Shown: positions 51,851 to 60,552 of the stretch, in pieces | Position numbering within the stretch: position 1 is the stretch's first letter | How the letters are laid out: each line of letters begins with the position of its first letter | NCBI RefSeq assembly: GCF_031202265.1 | Contig: NZ_CP100604.1 | Span: 5,872,501-5,936,500, forward strand | Origin: Bradyrhizobium sp. Ash2021 | GTDB taxonomy: Bacteria; Pseudomonadota; Alphaproteobacteria; Rhizobiales; Xanthobacteraceae | Direction: 5' to 3' | Length of the DNA stretch: 64,000 bases | Notes under the pieces: generated by a model | Seen by the model: only the letters and a program-made list of their open reading frames with translations | Told to the model about the DNA's origin: nothing | The model's database searches: none | Made by a program: the position numbers and the translations under genes

Positions 51851-53285
51851 TTTGGCTTCGAGCTATGGCCCAAAGTTGGTGACGGCGTGAATCGGGAAGG
51901 CGGCATATCGTGGGGGTGTTCAACGCCTCCACTTCTCCACCAAAGGAGCGATATGCCGTGTCTAAGGATACCGTCGTAAAACTGATTCAGCCAGGAACTT
52001 TCAGCGACCAACTCACCGACATTTTGCGCGATGGGGCGCGTGCCCTTCTCGCCCAGGCGGTGGAGGCCGAGGTCGCCGGGTTTCTTTCCAAGCATGCCGA
52101 TTTGAAGACCGAGGATGGCCACCAACGCGTGGTGCGCCACGGTCATCTGCCCGAGCGCGAGGTGATGACGGGCATCGGCGCGGTCCCGGTGCGCCAGCCC
52201 CGCGTGCGCGATCGCGAGGCCGCAGCCGGCGATCCCCGCCGCATCCGCTTCTCGCCATCGATCTTGCCGCCCTATATGCGCCGCTCGAAGTCGATCGAGA
52301 CGCTGCTACCGATCCTCTACCTGAAGGGCATCTCGACCGGCGATTTCTCGGACGCTCTGGCGGCCTTGCTCGGCAAGGATGCGCCCGGCCTCTCGGCCAG
52401 CGCCATCGGCCGCCTGAAGGACGGCTGGCAGGATGATCATGCCCAGTGGCGCAAGCGTGATTTGTCGGGCAAGCGCTACGTGTACGTCTGGGCGGACGGC
52501 ATCCACCTCGAGGCGCGGCTGGAAGATGAAAAGCAGTGCATCCTGGTGCTGATCGGCGCGACGCCCGAGGGCAAGAAAGAGCTCGTCGGGTTCACCGATG
52601 GCGCTCGGGAAAGTGCGCAGGATTGGCGCGATCTGCTGCTGGATCTGAAGCGATGCGGGCTCGATGCCCGGCCCGAGCTGATGATCGCCGACGGCGCGCT
52701 CGGCTTCTGGAAAGCGGCCGGCGAGGTCTGGCCGAAAGCACGCGAGCAGCGCTGTTGGGTGCACAAGACGGCGAACGTGCTGGGCAAATTACCCAAGAGT
52801 GTGCAACCAAAGGCCAAGCGGGCGCTGCAGGAAATCTGGATGGCCGAGACCAAGGCCAATGCCGAAGTCGCCTTCGACGCCTTCATCGAAAGCTACACGC
52901 CGAAATACCAGAAGGCCGTCGATTGTCTGACGAAGGATCGCGACCTGCTGCTCGCCTTCTACGACTTCCCGGCCGAGCATTGGAAGCACCTGCGCACCAC
53001 CAACCCGATTGAAAGCACTTTCGCGACCGTCCGCCACCGCACGATCCGATCGAAAGGCTGCCTCTCAAACAAGACCGCTCTCGCCATGGTATTCAAGCTG
53101 GTCGAAGGGGCGCAACGATCCTGGCGACGGCTCGACGGACATGCACACTTGCCAAAGATCATTCTCGGTGTGAAATTCACCGACGGGATCGAGGTCACCG
53201 CCAAGCTGGCCGCCCCTCAGCCCGCAACCGCCGCCGCCTGACTGATCAGGCCGTCACCAAAAATTGGCGATAGCTCTTTGGCTTC
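51851..53285. mobile_element. Complete IS256-family insertion sequence with 9-bp target duplication
   Basis: The element spans 51860-53276 (1,417 bp). Its ends are imperfect inverted repeats: GAGCTATGGCCCAAAG at the left and, read inward from the right, GAGCTATCGCCAATTT, both continuing into TTGGTGACGGC. It is flanked by an exact 9-bp direct repeat, TTTGGCTTC, at 51851-51859 and 53277-53285, as expected for IS256 (8-9 bp). The intact transposase and perfect duplication indicate recent insertion. The target is the last codons and stop of the histidine kinase gene. Confidence 0.95.
51958..53241 (+). CDS. IS256-family (mutator-type) transposase
   Basis: A 427-residue DDE transposase. The triad is seen in 'YVYVWADGIHLEARLEDE' (Asp), 'ELMIADGALGFWKAAGEVWP' (Asp) and 'TTNPIESTFATVRHRTIRSK' (Glu), the last being the classic IS256 signature. 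Near it is 'QRCWVHKTANVLGKLPKSVQ', the C-x2-H-K motif. The GTG at 51958 is chosen because AAGGAG lies eight bases upstream; an in-frame GTG at 51910 is weaker. No stops interrupt the frame. Its 3' end runs within 35 bp of the right inverted repeat and overlaps the tail of the histidine kinase frame on the opposite strand. Confidence 0.94.
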   Translation: MSKDTVVKLIQPGTFSDQLTDILRDGARALLAQAVEAEVAGFLSKHADLKTEDGHQRVVRHGHLPEREVMTGIGAVPVRQPRVRDREAAAGDPRRIRFSPSILPPYMRRSKSIETLLPILYLKGISTGDFSDALAALLGKDAPGLSASAIGRLKDGWQDDHAQWRKRDLSGKRYVYVWADGIHLEARLEDEKQCILVLIGATPEGKKELVGFTDGARESAQDWRDLLLDLKRCGLDARPELMIADGALGFWKAAGEVWPKAREQRCWVHKTANVLGKLPKSVQPKAKRALQEIWMAETKANAEVAFDAFIESYTPKYQKAVDCLTKDRDLLLAFYDFPAEHWKHLRTTNPIESTFATVRHRTIRSKGCLSNKTALAMVFKLVEGAQRSWRRLDGHAHLPKIILGVKFTDGIEVTAKLAAPQPATAAA

Positions 53286-54152
53286 ACCTCGGCGTCGGAT
53301 ATGGGGCGTAGACCCTGCCGGAAAGGTCTCATCTGGTTCTAGAGGCATGGTGAACTGAAAGACGGCGCCCTGAGGTTCATTCGCGCCGGCCCACATCTGC
53401 CCGCCGTGCGCCTCGATGATCGAACGGCAGATGGCCAAGCCTATGCCCATGCCCTGGACCTTGGTGGTATAGAAAGCCTCGAATAGGCGGTCCACACTCT
53501 TCAGATCCAGTCCCGGCCCCGAATCTCGTACCGCCACCAGCGCGCGGTTTGACTCCGCTTTCTCGGTACAAATCAGCAATTCGCGCGCTCCTTCGCGCAT
53601 GCTGCTCATTGCCTCGACGGCGTTGATAATCAAATTGAGGATTACTTGCTGCAGTTGCACCCGATCGGCTTGGACAACCGGCGATGGCTCTGCGAACTGC
53701 GTCCGCACTGATACGCCGTTTTTCGTCGCCTCGCCACGCGTCAGCTCAAGCACGTCGCGGATCGCCGCATTGATCTCCGCGCGCTCCCTCTTCGGCGGCG
53801 CCTCCTTGAGGAGCCCGCGGATCCGGTAGATCACGTCGCTTGCTCGATAGGCGTCCCTCACGATGCAATCGAGCGCTTGCCGTACCTCGTCCAGGTCCGG
53901 CGGTCGGCGATTCAGAAAGTGCCGAGCGGCCTGAGCGTTAGTGACTATCGCTGCAATGGGCTGCGTCACTTCAGGGGCGAACGAGGCTGTGAGCCGTCCT
54001 GTCGTTGTGATGCGGTCGACGTGCGCCAGATCGACCTGCGCCTCGCGCAAGGCTTCGGTGATCAGCGTCAGGGCGTGCGTTCGGATTAGCGCGGCATCAA
54101 AGTCTTTTTTGGTATCGTCTGGTGCGGCGCCGAGATGTCCAGTGTCGATCAT
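53217..54152 (-). CDS. Histidine-kinase-like protein lacking the phospho-His, 3' end altered by IS256
   Basis: A 311-residue cytosolic kinase-like protein. The dimerisation helix reads 'TASFAPEVTQPIAAIVTNAQ'. The usual HE[VI][NT]QP core is changed to PEVTQP, so residue 60 is Pro (codon CCT) where the autophosphorylated His should be. The ATPase domain is complete: N-box 'QQVILNLIINAVEAMSS', G1 'AVRDSGPGLDL', F-box 'LFEAFYTTKVQG' and G2 'GMGIGLAICRSIIEAHGG'. It may be a pseudokinase or allosteric partner. The IS256 insertion replaced the original stop after 'RRRGEAK' with 19 added residues ending 'ISQAAAVAG'. AGGAGAG precedes the ATG at 54152. It is divergent from the GAF-AraC regulator. Confidence 0.88.
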   Translation of the reverse strand: MIDTGHLGAAPDDTKKDFDAALIRTHALTLITEALREAQVDLAHVDRITTTGRLTASFAPEVTQPIAAIVTNAQAARHFLNRRPPDLDEVRQALDCIVRDAYRASDVIYRIRGLLKEAPPKRERAEINAAIRDVLELTRGEATKNGVSVRTQFAEPSPVVQADRVQLQQVILNLIINAVEAMSSMREGARELLICTEKAESNRALVAVRDSGPGLDLKSVDRLFEAFYTTKVQGMGIGLAICRSIIEAHGGQMWAGANEPQGAVFQFTMPLEPDETFPAGSTPHIRRRGEAKELSPIFGDGLISQAAAVAG

Positions 54153-54599
54153 AGTGCTCTCCTTTGCATGTTCGGAGCGGAGCACAAGACGGCGAAGGCC
54201 TGTCCGATGGTGTGAGCATCCCACGAATGATCAAGCCCCTCTTGGAGGGATTTGATCCGGCCCGGAGGCCCTTGCTTTTTTACGCGGAATTTTGGCCTGT
54301 TGCGCGCTGTTAGAGACGGGTCGGCTCAATTGTCAAAATCTGGCAATGTGGGCTACGTCGGGGTCAGCAATTTGCGCTGCTAATAGCCGAAAACAGCTCC
54401 GTCAGTTGCCCCCTGCAGCAATTGCGGGGGTACCCCGCGTGGTGTACCTTGATGCCGCTTCGACAATGCCTTTTTTGGGGCGTCCGCGGTGCCTCGGGGC
54501 ACTGCGGCGCCGTTCGTCGCGACAGCGCGTTTCGCCACGGTGCGAAACTGGACGGCGCGCCGTCGCTAGAAGCCTGTCCATCGTGAACCAGGTGCGGTG
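54153..54599. other. Divergent regulatory region
   Basis: 447 bp between the kinase-like gene and the GAF-AraC regulator. It must hold both promoters. It includes the palindrome-like GGGGTACCCCGCG (about 54428-54440) and GC-rich inverted segments. I see no gene. Confidence 0.4.
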
Positions 54600-55988
54600 A
54601 TGGGACTCTCAGTGATGGGACTCTCGGAGCGGTCTGCAAGCTCGCTCGACACTATCGTGGGGCACGCTGAACACGTTTATTCGGTTGCCGAGGGAGCGAT
54701 GCCTCCGCCGGGGATAGAAGCGGTATCAAGCTCCTGGCAACGATCAGCAAAAAAATACCTCCTCGATCCAGTCGATAGCAAGGCGCCACGCATCCTCACG
54801 CCTGCCGAACTGAAACATTTTCGCGAACCGCTGGATAAGCTCATCTTCAGCGCCCAAGAGGAGCTAGATCAATTATACAAGGTGGTTCGCGAAGCTGGAT
54901 ATACCGTCTTGTTCTGTGACAGCTCGGGCGTCGCAGTCGCGCATCGCGGTGAAGATGCGTGGGCAAGCCAGTTCCAATATTGGGGAACTTGGCTCGGCGC
55001 GGTGTGGTCGGAGGAGCTGGAGGGCACAAACGGCATCGGCACCTGCATCGTCGAAGAGCGGCCTGTCACTGTTCACAGAAGCCAGCATTTTAGGTCCAGA
55101 CACATTAACTTGAGCTGCTCTGGCGCGCCGGTGTTCGGGGTCGATGGGCGACTGATGGCAGTCTTGGACGTCTCTGCCATCGATCCCGAACTCTCCGAAC
55201 GAGCGCACGCGCTGACAGGCGCGCTCACAGTACGATCGGCGCGCGCGATAGAAGAGCGATTTTTTCGTGAGCAGTTCCGTCGAGAGTGGATCGTCGCGGT
55301 AGCGCCGCAGGAGAGAGGTGCTCCAGGCATGCTGCTGGCGATTGACGGCAACCAACGCATCATCGGCGCAAACCGGGTCGCGCGCACGTCGCTCCTGCTC
55401 GATGATCGCGGGCTCCGGGCGGGTATCAGCTTGTGGTCGATCTTCGAGCGTGACGTCGACCTCTTCCGGCGTCAGGACCGGACCGATATCTCTGCGCGAT
55501 TGCTGATCGCCGGCAGCAATGACAGTCGGCCCACGCTTGTGACTCCCCCCGATCACCCCATGAGTGCCTCGAGCAATCGAACGAACTGCAACCTGCACAC
55601 GCGCCCGCGCCTGGGCTCGATTGATATTTCGACGCTGCCGCCAGCACCGCAAGCACGCGGCGGATTGTCGCCCGGCGCGTTGCGTCGGGTGCGGGAATAC
55701 GTGGAAGTGCATTTGGGCGAAAGTATCGATCTGGCGATGCTGGCTGGAGTCGCCGGACTATCAGTGAATCATTTTGCGCGACAATTTAAGCAATCCGCCG
55801 GGGTGCCCCCGCATGTCTACCTCACGCAAAAGCGAGTCGAACGCGCCCAGGAGATGTTGGTTCAGACGGATCTCGCGTTAGCGGAAATTGCGTTCGCCGT
55901 GGGCTTTTTCGACCAAGGTCATCTAGCACGTCATTTCCGTTATATGCTCGGTACTACTCCTCGAGAGTTTCGGTGGTCGCAACGCTAG
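54600..55988 (+). CDS. GAF-AraC fusion transcriptional regulator
   Basis: A 462-residue regulator. The first half is like AcoR-type activators: 'IEAVSSSWQRSAKKYLLDP', then a GAF domain with 'ELEGTNGIGTCIVEERPVTV' and 'LSCSGAPVFGVDGRLMAVLD'. A middle PAS-like segment contains 'GMLLAIDGNQRIIGANRVAR'. Instead of an AAA+ sigma-54 domain, the C-terminus is an AraC HTH: 'LAMLAGVAGLSVNHFARQFK' and 'LAEIAFAVGFFDQGHLARHF'. It therefore probably senses a small molecule and activates a sigma-70 promoter, perhaps the divergent kinase gene. The start lies in a 15-bp tandem duplication (GTGATGGGACTCTCA/G), giving ATGs at 54600 and 54615. Confidence 0.87.
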   Translation: MGLSVMGLSERSASSLDTIVGHAEHVYSVAEGAMPPPGIEAVSSSWQRSAKKYLLDPVDSKAPRILTPAELKHFREPLDKLIFSAQEELDQLYKVVREAGYTVLFCDSSGVAVAHRGEDAWASQFQYWGTWLGAVWSEELEGTNGIGTCIVEERPVTVHRSQHFRSRHINLSCSGAPVFGVDGRLMAVLDVSAIDPELSERAHALTGALTVRSARAIEERFFREQFRREWIVAVAPQERGAPGMLLAIDGNQRIIGANRVARTSLLLDDRGLRAGISLWSIFERDVDLFRRQDRTDISARLLIAGSNDSRPTLVTPPDHPMSASSNRTNCNLHTRPRLGSIDISTLPPAPQARGGLSPGALRRVREYVEVHLGESIDLAMLAGVAGLSVNHFARQFKQSAGVPPHVYLTQKRVERAQEMLVQTDLALAEIAFAVGFFDQGHLARHFRYMLGTTPREFRWSQR

Positions 55989-56390
55989 AAACGAAAGACG
56001 TTTGGTCTCACACACTCCTCGAAGAACCGTCAAATAAGCCGAACGCCAACAGCTGAGCGCGCGCACAGCATCCGTCGCAGTCCGATAGCAACGCCATCAT
56101 TGCGAAGCTCCTTGAAGTGAGCGATCGCTTGCTGCGATGTCAGCTACGGGAACAAGGCATTTCTTTCCGCGGCTTGCTGGATGAACTTCGAATGCAAATC
56201 GTGCTGAAATACCTGCGCTCGCAAAGGAGGATAGCCGACAGGCGCCCGCGCCCTGTCCCGTCACCGCGGTCTCCACCCAACAGCCGCACCTACTCAAGCC
56301 ACCCGCATAAACAAAAAGCCTAAAATTGAGAGGCTCCAAAAATCTCGCGAAAGCCATGCCTGGACGTTTTCATCGCTGCAATGCTCGCTA
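55989..56390 (+). pseudogene. AraC-family regulator remnant and flanking debris
   Basis: Within this 402-bp gap, 56084-56260 encodes 'IIAKLLEVSDRLLRCQLREQ' and 'GISFRGLLDELRMQIVLKYL', recognisable as the second half of an AraC DNA-binding domain (compare the usual 'LAEEGTSFRALLDDVR'). It has no start, no sensing domain and loses similarity after 'RSQRRIADRR', so it is dead. The IS630 element starts at 56391, immediately beyond the debris. Nothing else is supported here. Confidence 0.65.
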
Positions 56391-57455
56391 GAGCGGTTTT
56401 CGGTTGATGTGAATCGGAACAGTAAGGGGGTTCCCAAAGGCGCGCAAATCAGATTCGGGTTGCTTTGACAGCAACAGTGAGGTCGCGCGATGGCGAAGGG
56501 ATACTCGAAGGACCTCAGGTCGCGGGCGGTCGCGCTTGTCGAAGACGGCGAGAGCAGACGGGAGGCGGCGCGGGTGCTCGGTCTCGGCGCCTCGACCGCA
56601 ATCCGCTGGATCGAGCGCTGGGCGACAACGGGCAGTGTAGCGGCATTGCCCGGCACGGGCCACAGTCGCTCGCCGCTCGAGGCGCATCGCCAATGGCTGC
56701 TTGATCTGGTCGCAGCGGAGCCGGACTTGACGCTCGAAGAGATTCGCGCTCGGCTCAAGTCCGAGAGGCGGCTGAAAACCGGTACGACCTCGGTCTGGCG
56801 TTTCTACGAACGCCATGACATCACGTTCAAAAAAAACTCTGCACGCCGCCGAACAGGATCGTCCTGATGTCGCTGCAGCGCGTGCCGAGCTGAAGCTCGA
56901 GCAATCCAAGCTTGACGCGCCGCGCCTCGTCTTCATCGACGAGACGGCGGTTACGACCAAGATGGTCCGGCACCGCGGCCGCTCACCACGTGGTGAGCGT
57001 CTCGTTGCGAGCGTGCCGCACGGCCACTGGAAGACGCTGACGCTCATTGCCGCGCTACGCATCAATGGCCTGACGGCGCCTTATGTCATTGACGGCGCCA
57101 TGGATGGGCCATCGTTCCTCGCTTACGTTGAGCAGATCCTCGCGCCGACGCTGCGCAAAGGCGATATCGTCTTCATGGATAACCTGCGCACCCACAAGAT
57201 CGACGGCGTTCGCCATGCGGTCGAAGCGGTCGGCGCCAAAGTGCGCTATTTGCCGGCCTACTCGCCGGATCTCAATCCGATCGAAATGGCATTCTCGAAG
57301 CTGAAGACGGCGCTGCGCAAGGGTGCCGCTCGCACCGTAACAACGCTGATGAAGCTGATCGGCAAGCTCATCAAGACATTTGCACCCGAGCAATGCGCGA
57401 ACTACTTTCGACATGCCGGATACGCGTAGTGACCCACATCAAGTGGAAACCGCTC
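56391..57455. mobile_element. IS630-family insertion sequence
   Basis: The element lies between TA dinucleotides (56389-56390 and 57456-57457), the target duplication of IS630/Tc1 elements. Terminal inverted repeats are GAGCGGTTTTCGGTTGATGT at the left and, read inward from the right, GAGCGGTTTCCACTTGATGT. The 1,065-bp size is typical. It carries one transposase split over two frames. Confidence 0.9.
56490..57429 (+). CDS. IS630-family transposase in two frames
   Basis: Frame one (56490-56867) encodes the N-terminal winged-helix part, 'YSKDLRSRAVALVEDGESRR' to 'VWRFYERHDITFKKN'. Frame two (usable from about 56830 to 57429) encodes the DDE domain with 'APRLVFIDETAVTTKMVRH', 'GDIVFMDNLRTHKIDG' and 'YSPDLNPIEMAFSKLKTALR'. 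The frames meet at a run of eight A residues (56829-56836). Dropping one A, or a +1 shift there, joins them into a normal-length protein. This may be programmed slippage, known in IS630 relatives, or a disabling mutation. The sequence alone does not decide. Confidence 0.85.
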
Positions 57456-58634
57456 TAGGGGCGATACAATTTTGTCGAATGACCGCTTCGCACCACAGCC
57501 TGCCGCATCATACTCGGCCCCCTTCCCGCACCGGCCAACGGCACCGGGCACCCCTCGCTTGAGGTCGCTACAGCCCTCCGGGACCGGCAATCCCGACCCA
57601 ACTCTCGCCGCACGCGCGTTCGGCGCCGAAATGCGAAACCAGACTCGGAATCTGCTTAGGGGCTCGCACAAACCTTGGCCCGTTGAAGGCCGCAGTCTTG
57701 AGCAAAGTGGTAGCAAGTTCTTGCCGGACACAGCTGTCGCCGGGCTGGGCCCCGGCGCATATTCGGCGAAGCTGTTGGCAGGAACCAGACCGCGCCGTTG
57801 AATTGAACGGCAAGCTGTTGAGTTTGCAAAGGGCGCAGATTTCGTCCCAGTCGGCGCGAATGTAAGGCGTCCTCCAAGGCAACGTGATACGCGTGATCGG
57901 CCCGCCAACGCGGCCTGCTCCCGCGAGGATAAAAGCCGTGGCGCTGCATCATGAATTCAGGGATGCCGCTGATCGCCTTTCCGATCTGCGTTGCGTGTCA
58001 TCGCGGCAGAACAGCCATGCCACCGTCACGCCGCTAGCGTCCTGGACGGTGTAGCACTCGGAATTCTCCCGGATCAGGGTGCAGCGCGGTTTGAAACGGC
58101 GGGTTGGCTCCAAACTAGGAACATAGGCGGTCGCGGCGTGCGGCGGCGACGTGCAGTCGAGCGCGTTGATCGTTGCGAACGAATATTTGGAATCTGAGGT
58201 GAGCGAGCGGACATCCCGCCACCGGCGATTTCGGGGATGCAAAGGTCATCAAAAAGTTCGGCGAGGTGCCGAACGATCTTAGCAGGTTGCAGAGGGGCCG
58301 AGGATGGCGGAAGACGGAGACGGCGCGCTACATCGCCAGCAATTCTTCAATTTATGATAGAAAATTGTGCACGAAACAACCAAAACTTGCAAAATCGTCC
58401 ACACGGTCAATTTTCCAAAAGAATGCATCACACAGAGGCTAAAGTATCATAGCACCTATCACGCGGCACGAAAAATTAACAACCGCCTTAAGTTGGGCGA
58501 AGCTGTGGCTGAAATGTCATAGGGGAATCCAGTTCCATTTGTTAGCGTGACAGCTTGAGATTTGGGCGTTGAAACTAATTTGGCCGCAATTGGAATTGGC
58601 GGCAGGTTGTTTGGCAATTGACGGGGTGGGGCAG
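57456..58634. other. Degenerate region between IS630 and the secretion operon
   Basis: About 1.2 kb without an intact gene. It includes a frameshifted small gene (57900-58242, minus strand) and, from 58340 to 58600, an AT-richer stretch that should contain the promoter of the TolC-like gene. Open frames between 57460 and 57900 on either strand lack ribosome sites and family resemblance. Confidence 0.5.
57900..58242 (-). pseudogene. Frameshifted small conserved-type protein
   Basis: The minus-strand frame gives 'RENSECYTVQDASGVTVAWL' and 'FCRDDTQRRS'. After a frameshift near 57985 it continues as 'QIGKAISGIPEFMMQR'. Together these have the pattern of a short Bradyrhizobium protein type that reads as two strands, a D-D-x-Q-RRS turn and a C-terminal helix 'ARRIGKAISRIPEFM' (from memory). 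The frameshift and lack of a ribosome site make it a pseudogene. Confidence 0.5.
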
Positions 58635-60350
58635 ATGAAATCCGCGTATTTTGCGATCGCCGGCCTTTTTTTGGTCGCCGGCGCGCCTGCGACGGCTGAG
58701 CAATTTTCTATCAACGACGCATTGAAGCAAGCTGCGCTGACCAACCCCGGCGTAGGTGAGGCCTCGGCGAATCGCCGGGCGACCGAAAGCGAACTACGAC
58801 AGACCCAGAGTACGTTGCTGCCCCAAGTGCGTCTTGATGCCAGCTACGGACCGGAAAAGTTCGACCAATCGCCGGGAGTGATTAGCCCGTCGTTGCAGGT
58901 ACCGACCGCGGGGTCTGGACCGTGGCGGAATGGCAGTCAAGAATCGGTAGTTGTTCGACAATTGCTTTTTGACGGTTTCGCCTCGATCCACGATGTTTGG
59001 CGTCAAACGGCGCGGGTTAATGCTGCCGCTTCTCGTGTCAAAGAACGAACCGAACTGTTGGCGTTGGACGCCGCCGAAGCGTATGTCGACGTCGTGCGCT
59101 ACATTCGACTCGTTGCTCTCGCGCAGCAAAACGTTGCCAACCACGAGAAGATTTTCTCTAACGTGAATTCTCGCTTCTCGGGTGGTCGAGCGGGCGAAGG
59201 TGATCTGGAACAGGCGCGCGAGCGCGTGGAAAACGCTTACGCATCACTCGCGGAATTCCAGCGAAGCCTCGATGACGCCCGGGCGAAGTACCGAAAGGTG
59301 GTTGGCCTGGAGCCGGTCAATCTCCGTTTCCCGGGTCCTCTCGGAGGGATGCCTGGCAGCCGCGACGAAGCTCTGGCCATTACTTTGAGGTTCAATTCGA
59401 CGATTGCAGCGGCTCAATCCGACGTCGATGCGGCCAAACATACGTTTCGGATGACGGATGGTTCGTTCGTCCCCAAGTTCTATCTTGAGGGACGAGCAAC
59501 GCACTACGATAACTCCTTCCCCTATGTCACTACTCCCAGCAACCCCGCCGTTACCCATGAGGACTACAGCGGCAAAGTGGTGATGTCCTGGGACATCTTT
59601 CGTGGCGGCCAGGATGTCTGGAATCGCTCGGAGAAGGCCGAGCGATTTACCGAAGCGACAATGCGCCACGCGAGACTGCAGCGCGATGCGTATGAATCGA
59701 TCGATAAGGCATGGAATGGCCGCACCATTACGGTCACGCGCATTGCGGCTCTAACCCGCCAGCTTGAGGCCGACAAAAAGACCATTGCGGCCTTCCAGAA
59801 AGAGTATGAACTGGGCCAGCGTTCCCTGATCGATCTGTTGAACGCCCAAAATCAGTATTTCAACGCGGCAGTCTCGCTTACCTCGGCGCGAGCCGTTGTA
59901 GTCTTCGCGGACTACCAGTTGCTAGCCGCAATGGGTACCCTGATGGAATACCTGAAGGCACCTCCTCCGGTTGACGCGGCGCCGGTCGACACGCTTCAGT
60001 TCGGCCTTCCTGCATATAAGCTACCCACTGTTCGCGTTAACCTGCCGCAAACCGGTTCTGAGCCGCTTCGCGTGGACACTCCTGCCATCCAGGCGTCAGC
60101 CCGGCCGGCTGCGGCCTACGCTGCGCTCGAACCCACCGGGGCTGGTTTCAAGGATCGTTGGCCCAGCTCTTCGTCAACGGCCGGCGTGCCCGGAGCGTCT
60201 GAATGGATTGCACAGCAAAAAGGTGGCAGCGCCGACCAGCCGACGGTGATCTACGGTGACACCACCGGCGCCGAAGCTAACTCGTATGCCGCAACGACCC
60301 CGCAAAAGCCGTATTGGCTGTCATCGGCGTTCTCCGCTATCCAGAAATAG
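58635..60350 (+). CDS. TolC-family outer-membrane channel of a type I secretion system
   Basis: A 571-residue outer-membrane efflux protein. The signal peptide is residues 1-23 ('FAIAGLFLVAGAPATAEQ'). Two OEP repeats follow, with typical TolC-type segments: 'INDALKQAALTNPGVGEASA', 'LRQTQSTLLPQVRLDASYGP' and 'VRQLLFDGFASIHDVWR' in the first, and 'GKVVMSWDIFRGGQDVWNRS' and 'YELGQRSLIDLLNAQNQYFN' in the second. The C-terminal 110 residues are an Ala/Pro/Ser-rich extension. It forms the outer-membrane exit of the exporter encoded by the next two genes. The ATG at 58635 is preferred because it begins the signal peptide. A terminator lies 44 bp after the stop. Confidence 0.92.
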   Translation: MKSAYFAIAGLFLVAGAPATAEQFSINDALKQAALTNPGVGEASANRRATESELRQTQSTLLPQVRLDASYGPEKFDQSPGVISPSLQVPTAGSGPWRNGSQESVVVRQLLFDGFASIHDVWRQTARVNAAASRVKERTELLALDAAEAYVDVVRYIRLVALAQQNVANHEKIFSNVNSRFSGGRAGEGDLEQARERVENAYASLAEFQRSLDDARAKYRKVVGLEPVNLRFPGPLGGMPGSRDEALAITLRFNSTIAAAQSDVDAAKHTFRMTDGSFVPKFYLEGRATHYDNSFPYVTTPSNPAVTHEDYSGKVVMSWDIFRGGQDVWNRSEKAERFTEATMRHARLQRDAYESIDKAWNGRTITVTRIAALTRQLEADKKTIAAFQKEYELGQRSLIDLLNAQNQYFNAAVSLTSARAVVVFADYQLLAAMGTLMEYLKAPPPVDAAPVDTLQFGLPAYKLPTVRVNLPQTGSEPLRVDTPAIQASARPAAAYAALEPTGAGFKDRWPSSSSTAGVPGASEWIAQQKGGSADQPTVIYGDTTGAEANSYAATTPQKPYWLSSAFSAIQK

Positions 60351-60393
60351 GGCTGGCGGACCGGAATATCGGCACTTTCGCGCGTACTTAGAC

Positions 60394-60431
60394 AAAAAGG
60401 GTCCTCTAAACGGGGCCCTTTCTATTTTTAA
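60394..60431 (+). terminator. Terminator after the TolC-like gene
   Basis: The stem AAAGGG-TCC (60396-60404) pairs with GGG-CCCTTT (60413-60421) around a TCTAAACG loop and is followed by CTATTTTTA. It may separate the channel gene from the ABC and HlyD genes, or act as an attenuator within the operon. Confidence 0.8.
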
Positions 60432-60552
60432 ATTAACTGTCCAACGAAAGTTCGGGATTAAGCGAATGATTTCGTTCGCTTTTTGTTGTATTCTGAGGCA
60501 CTCGTCCCGCTAATTTTTTATTACTTCTCTTTAATGATCAAGGACTTCCAAG

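Noticed and set aside
57472..57801. 109-codon plus-strand frame after the IS630 element
   Set aside because: Pro/Arg-rich, with no ribosome site or family. The region is degenerate on both strands.
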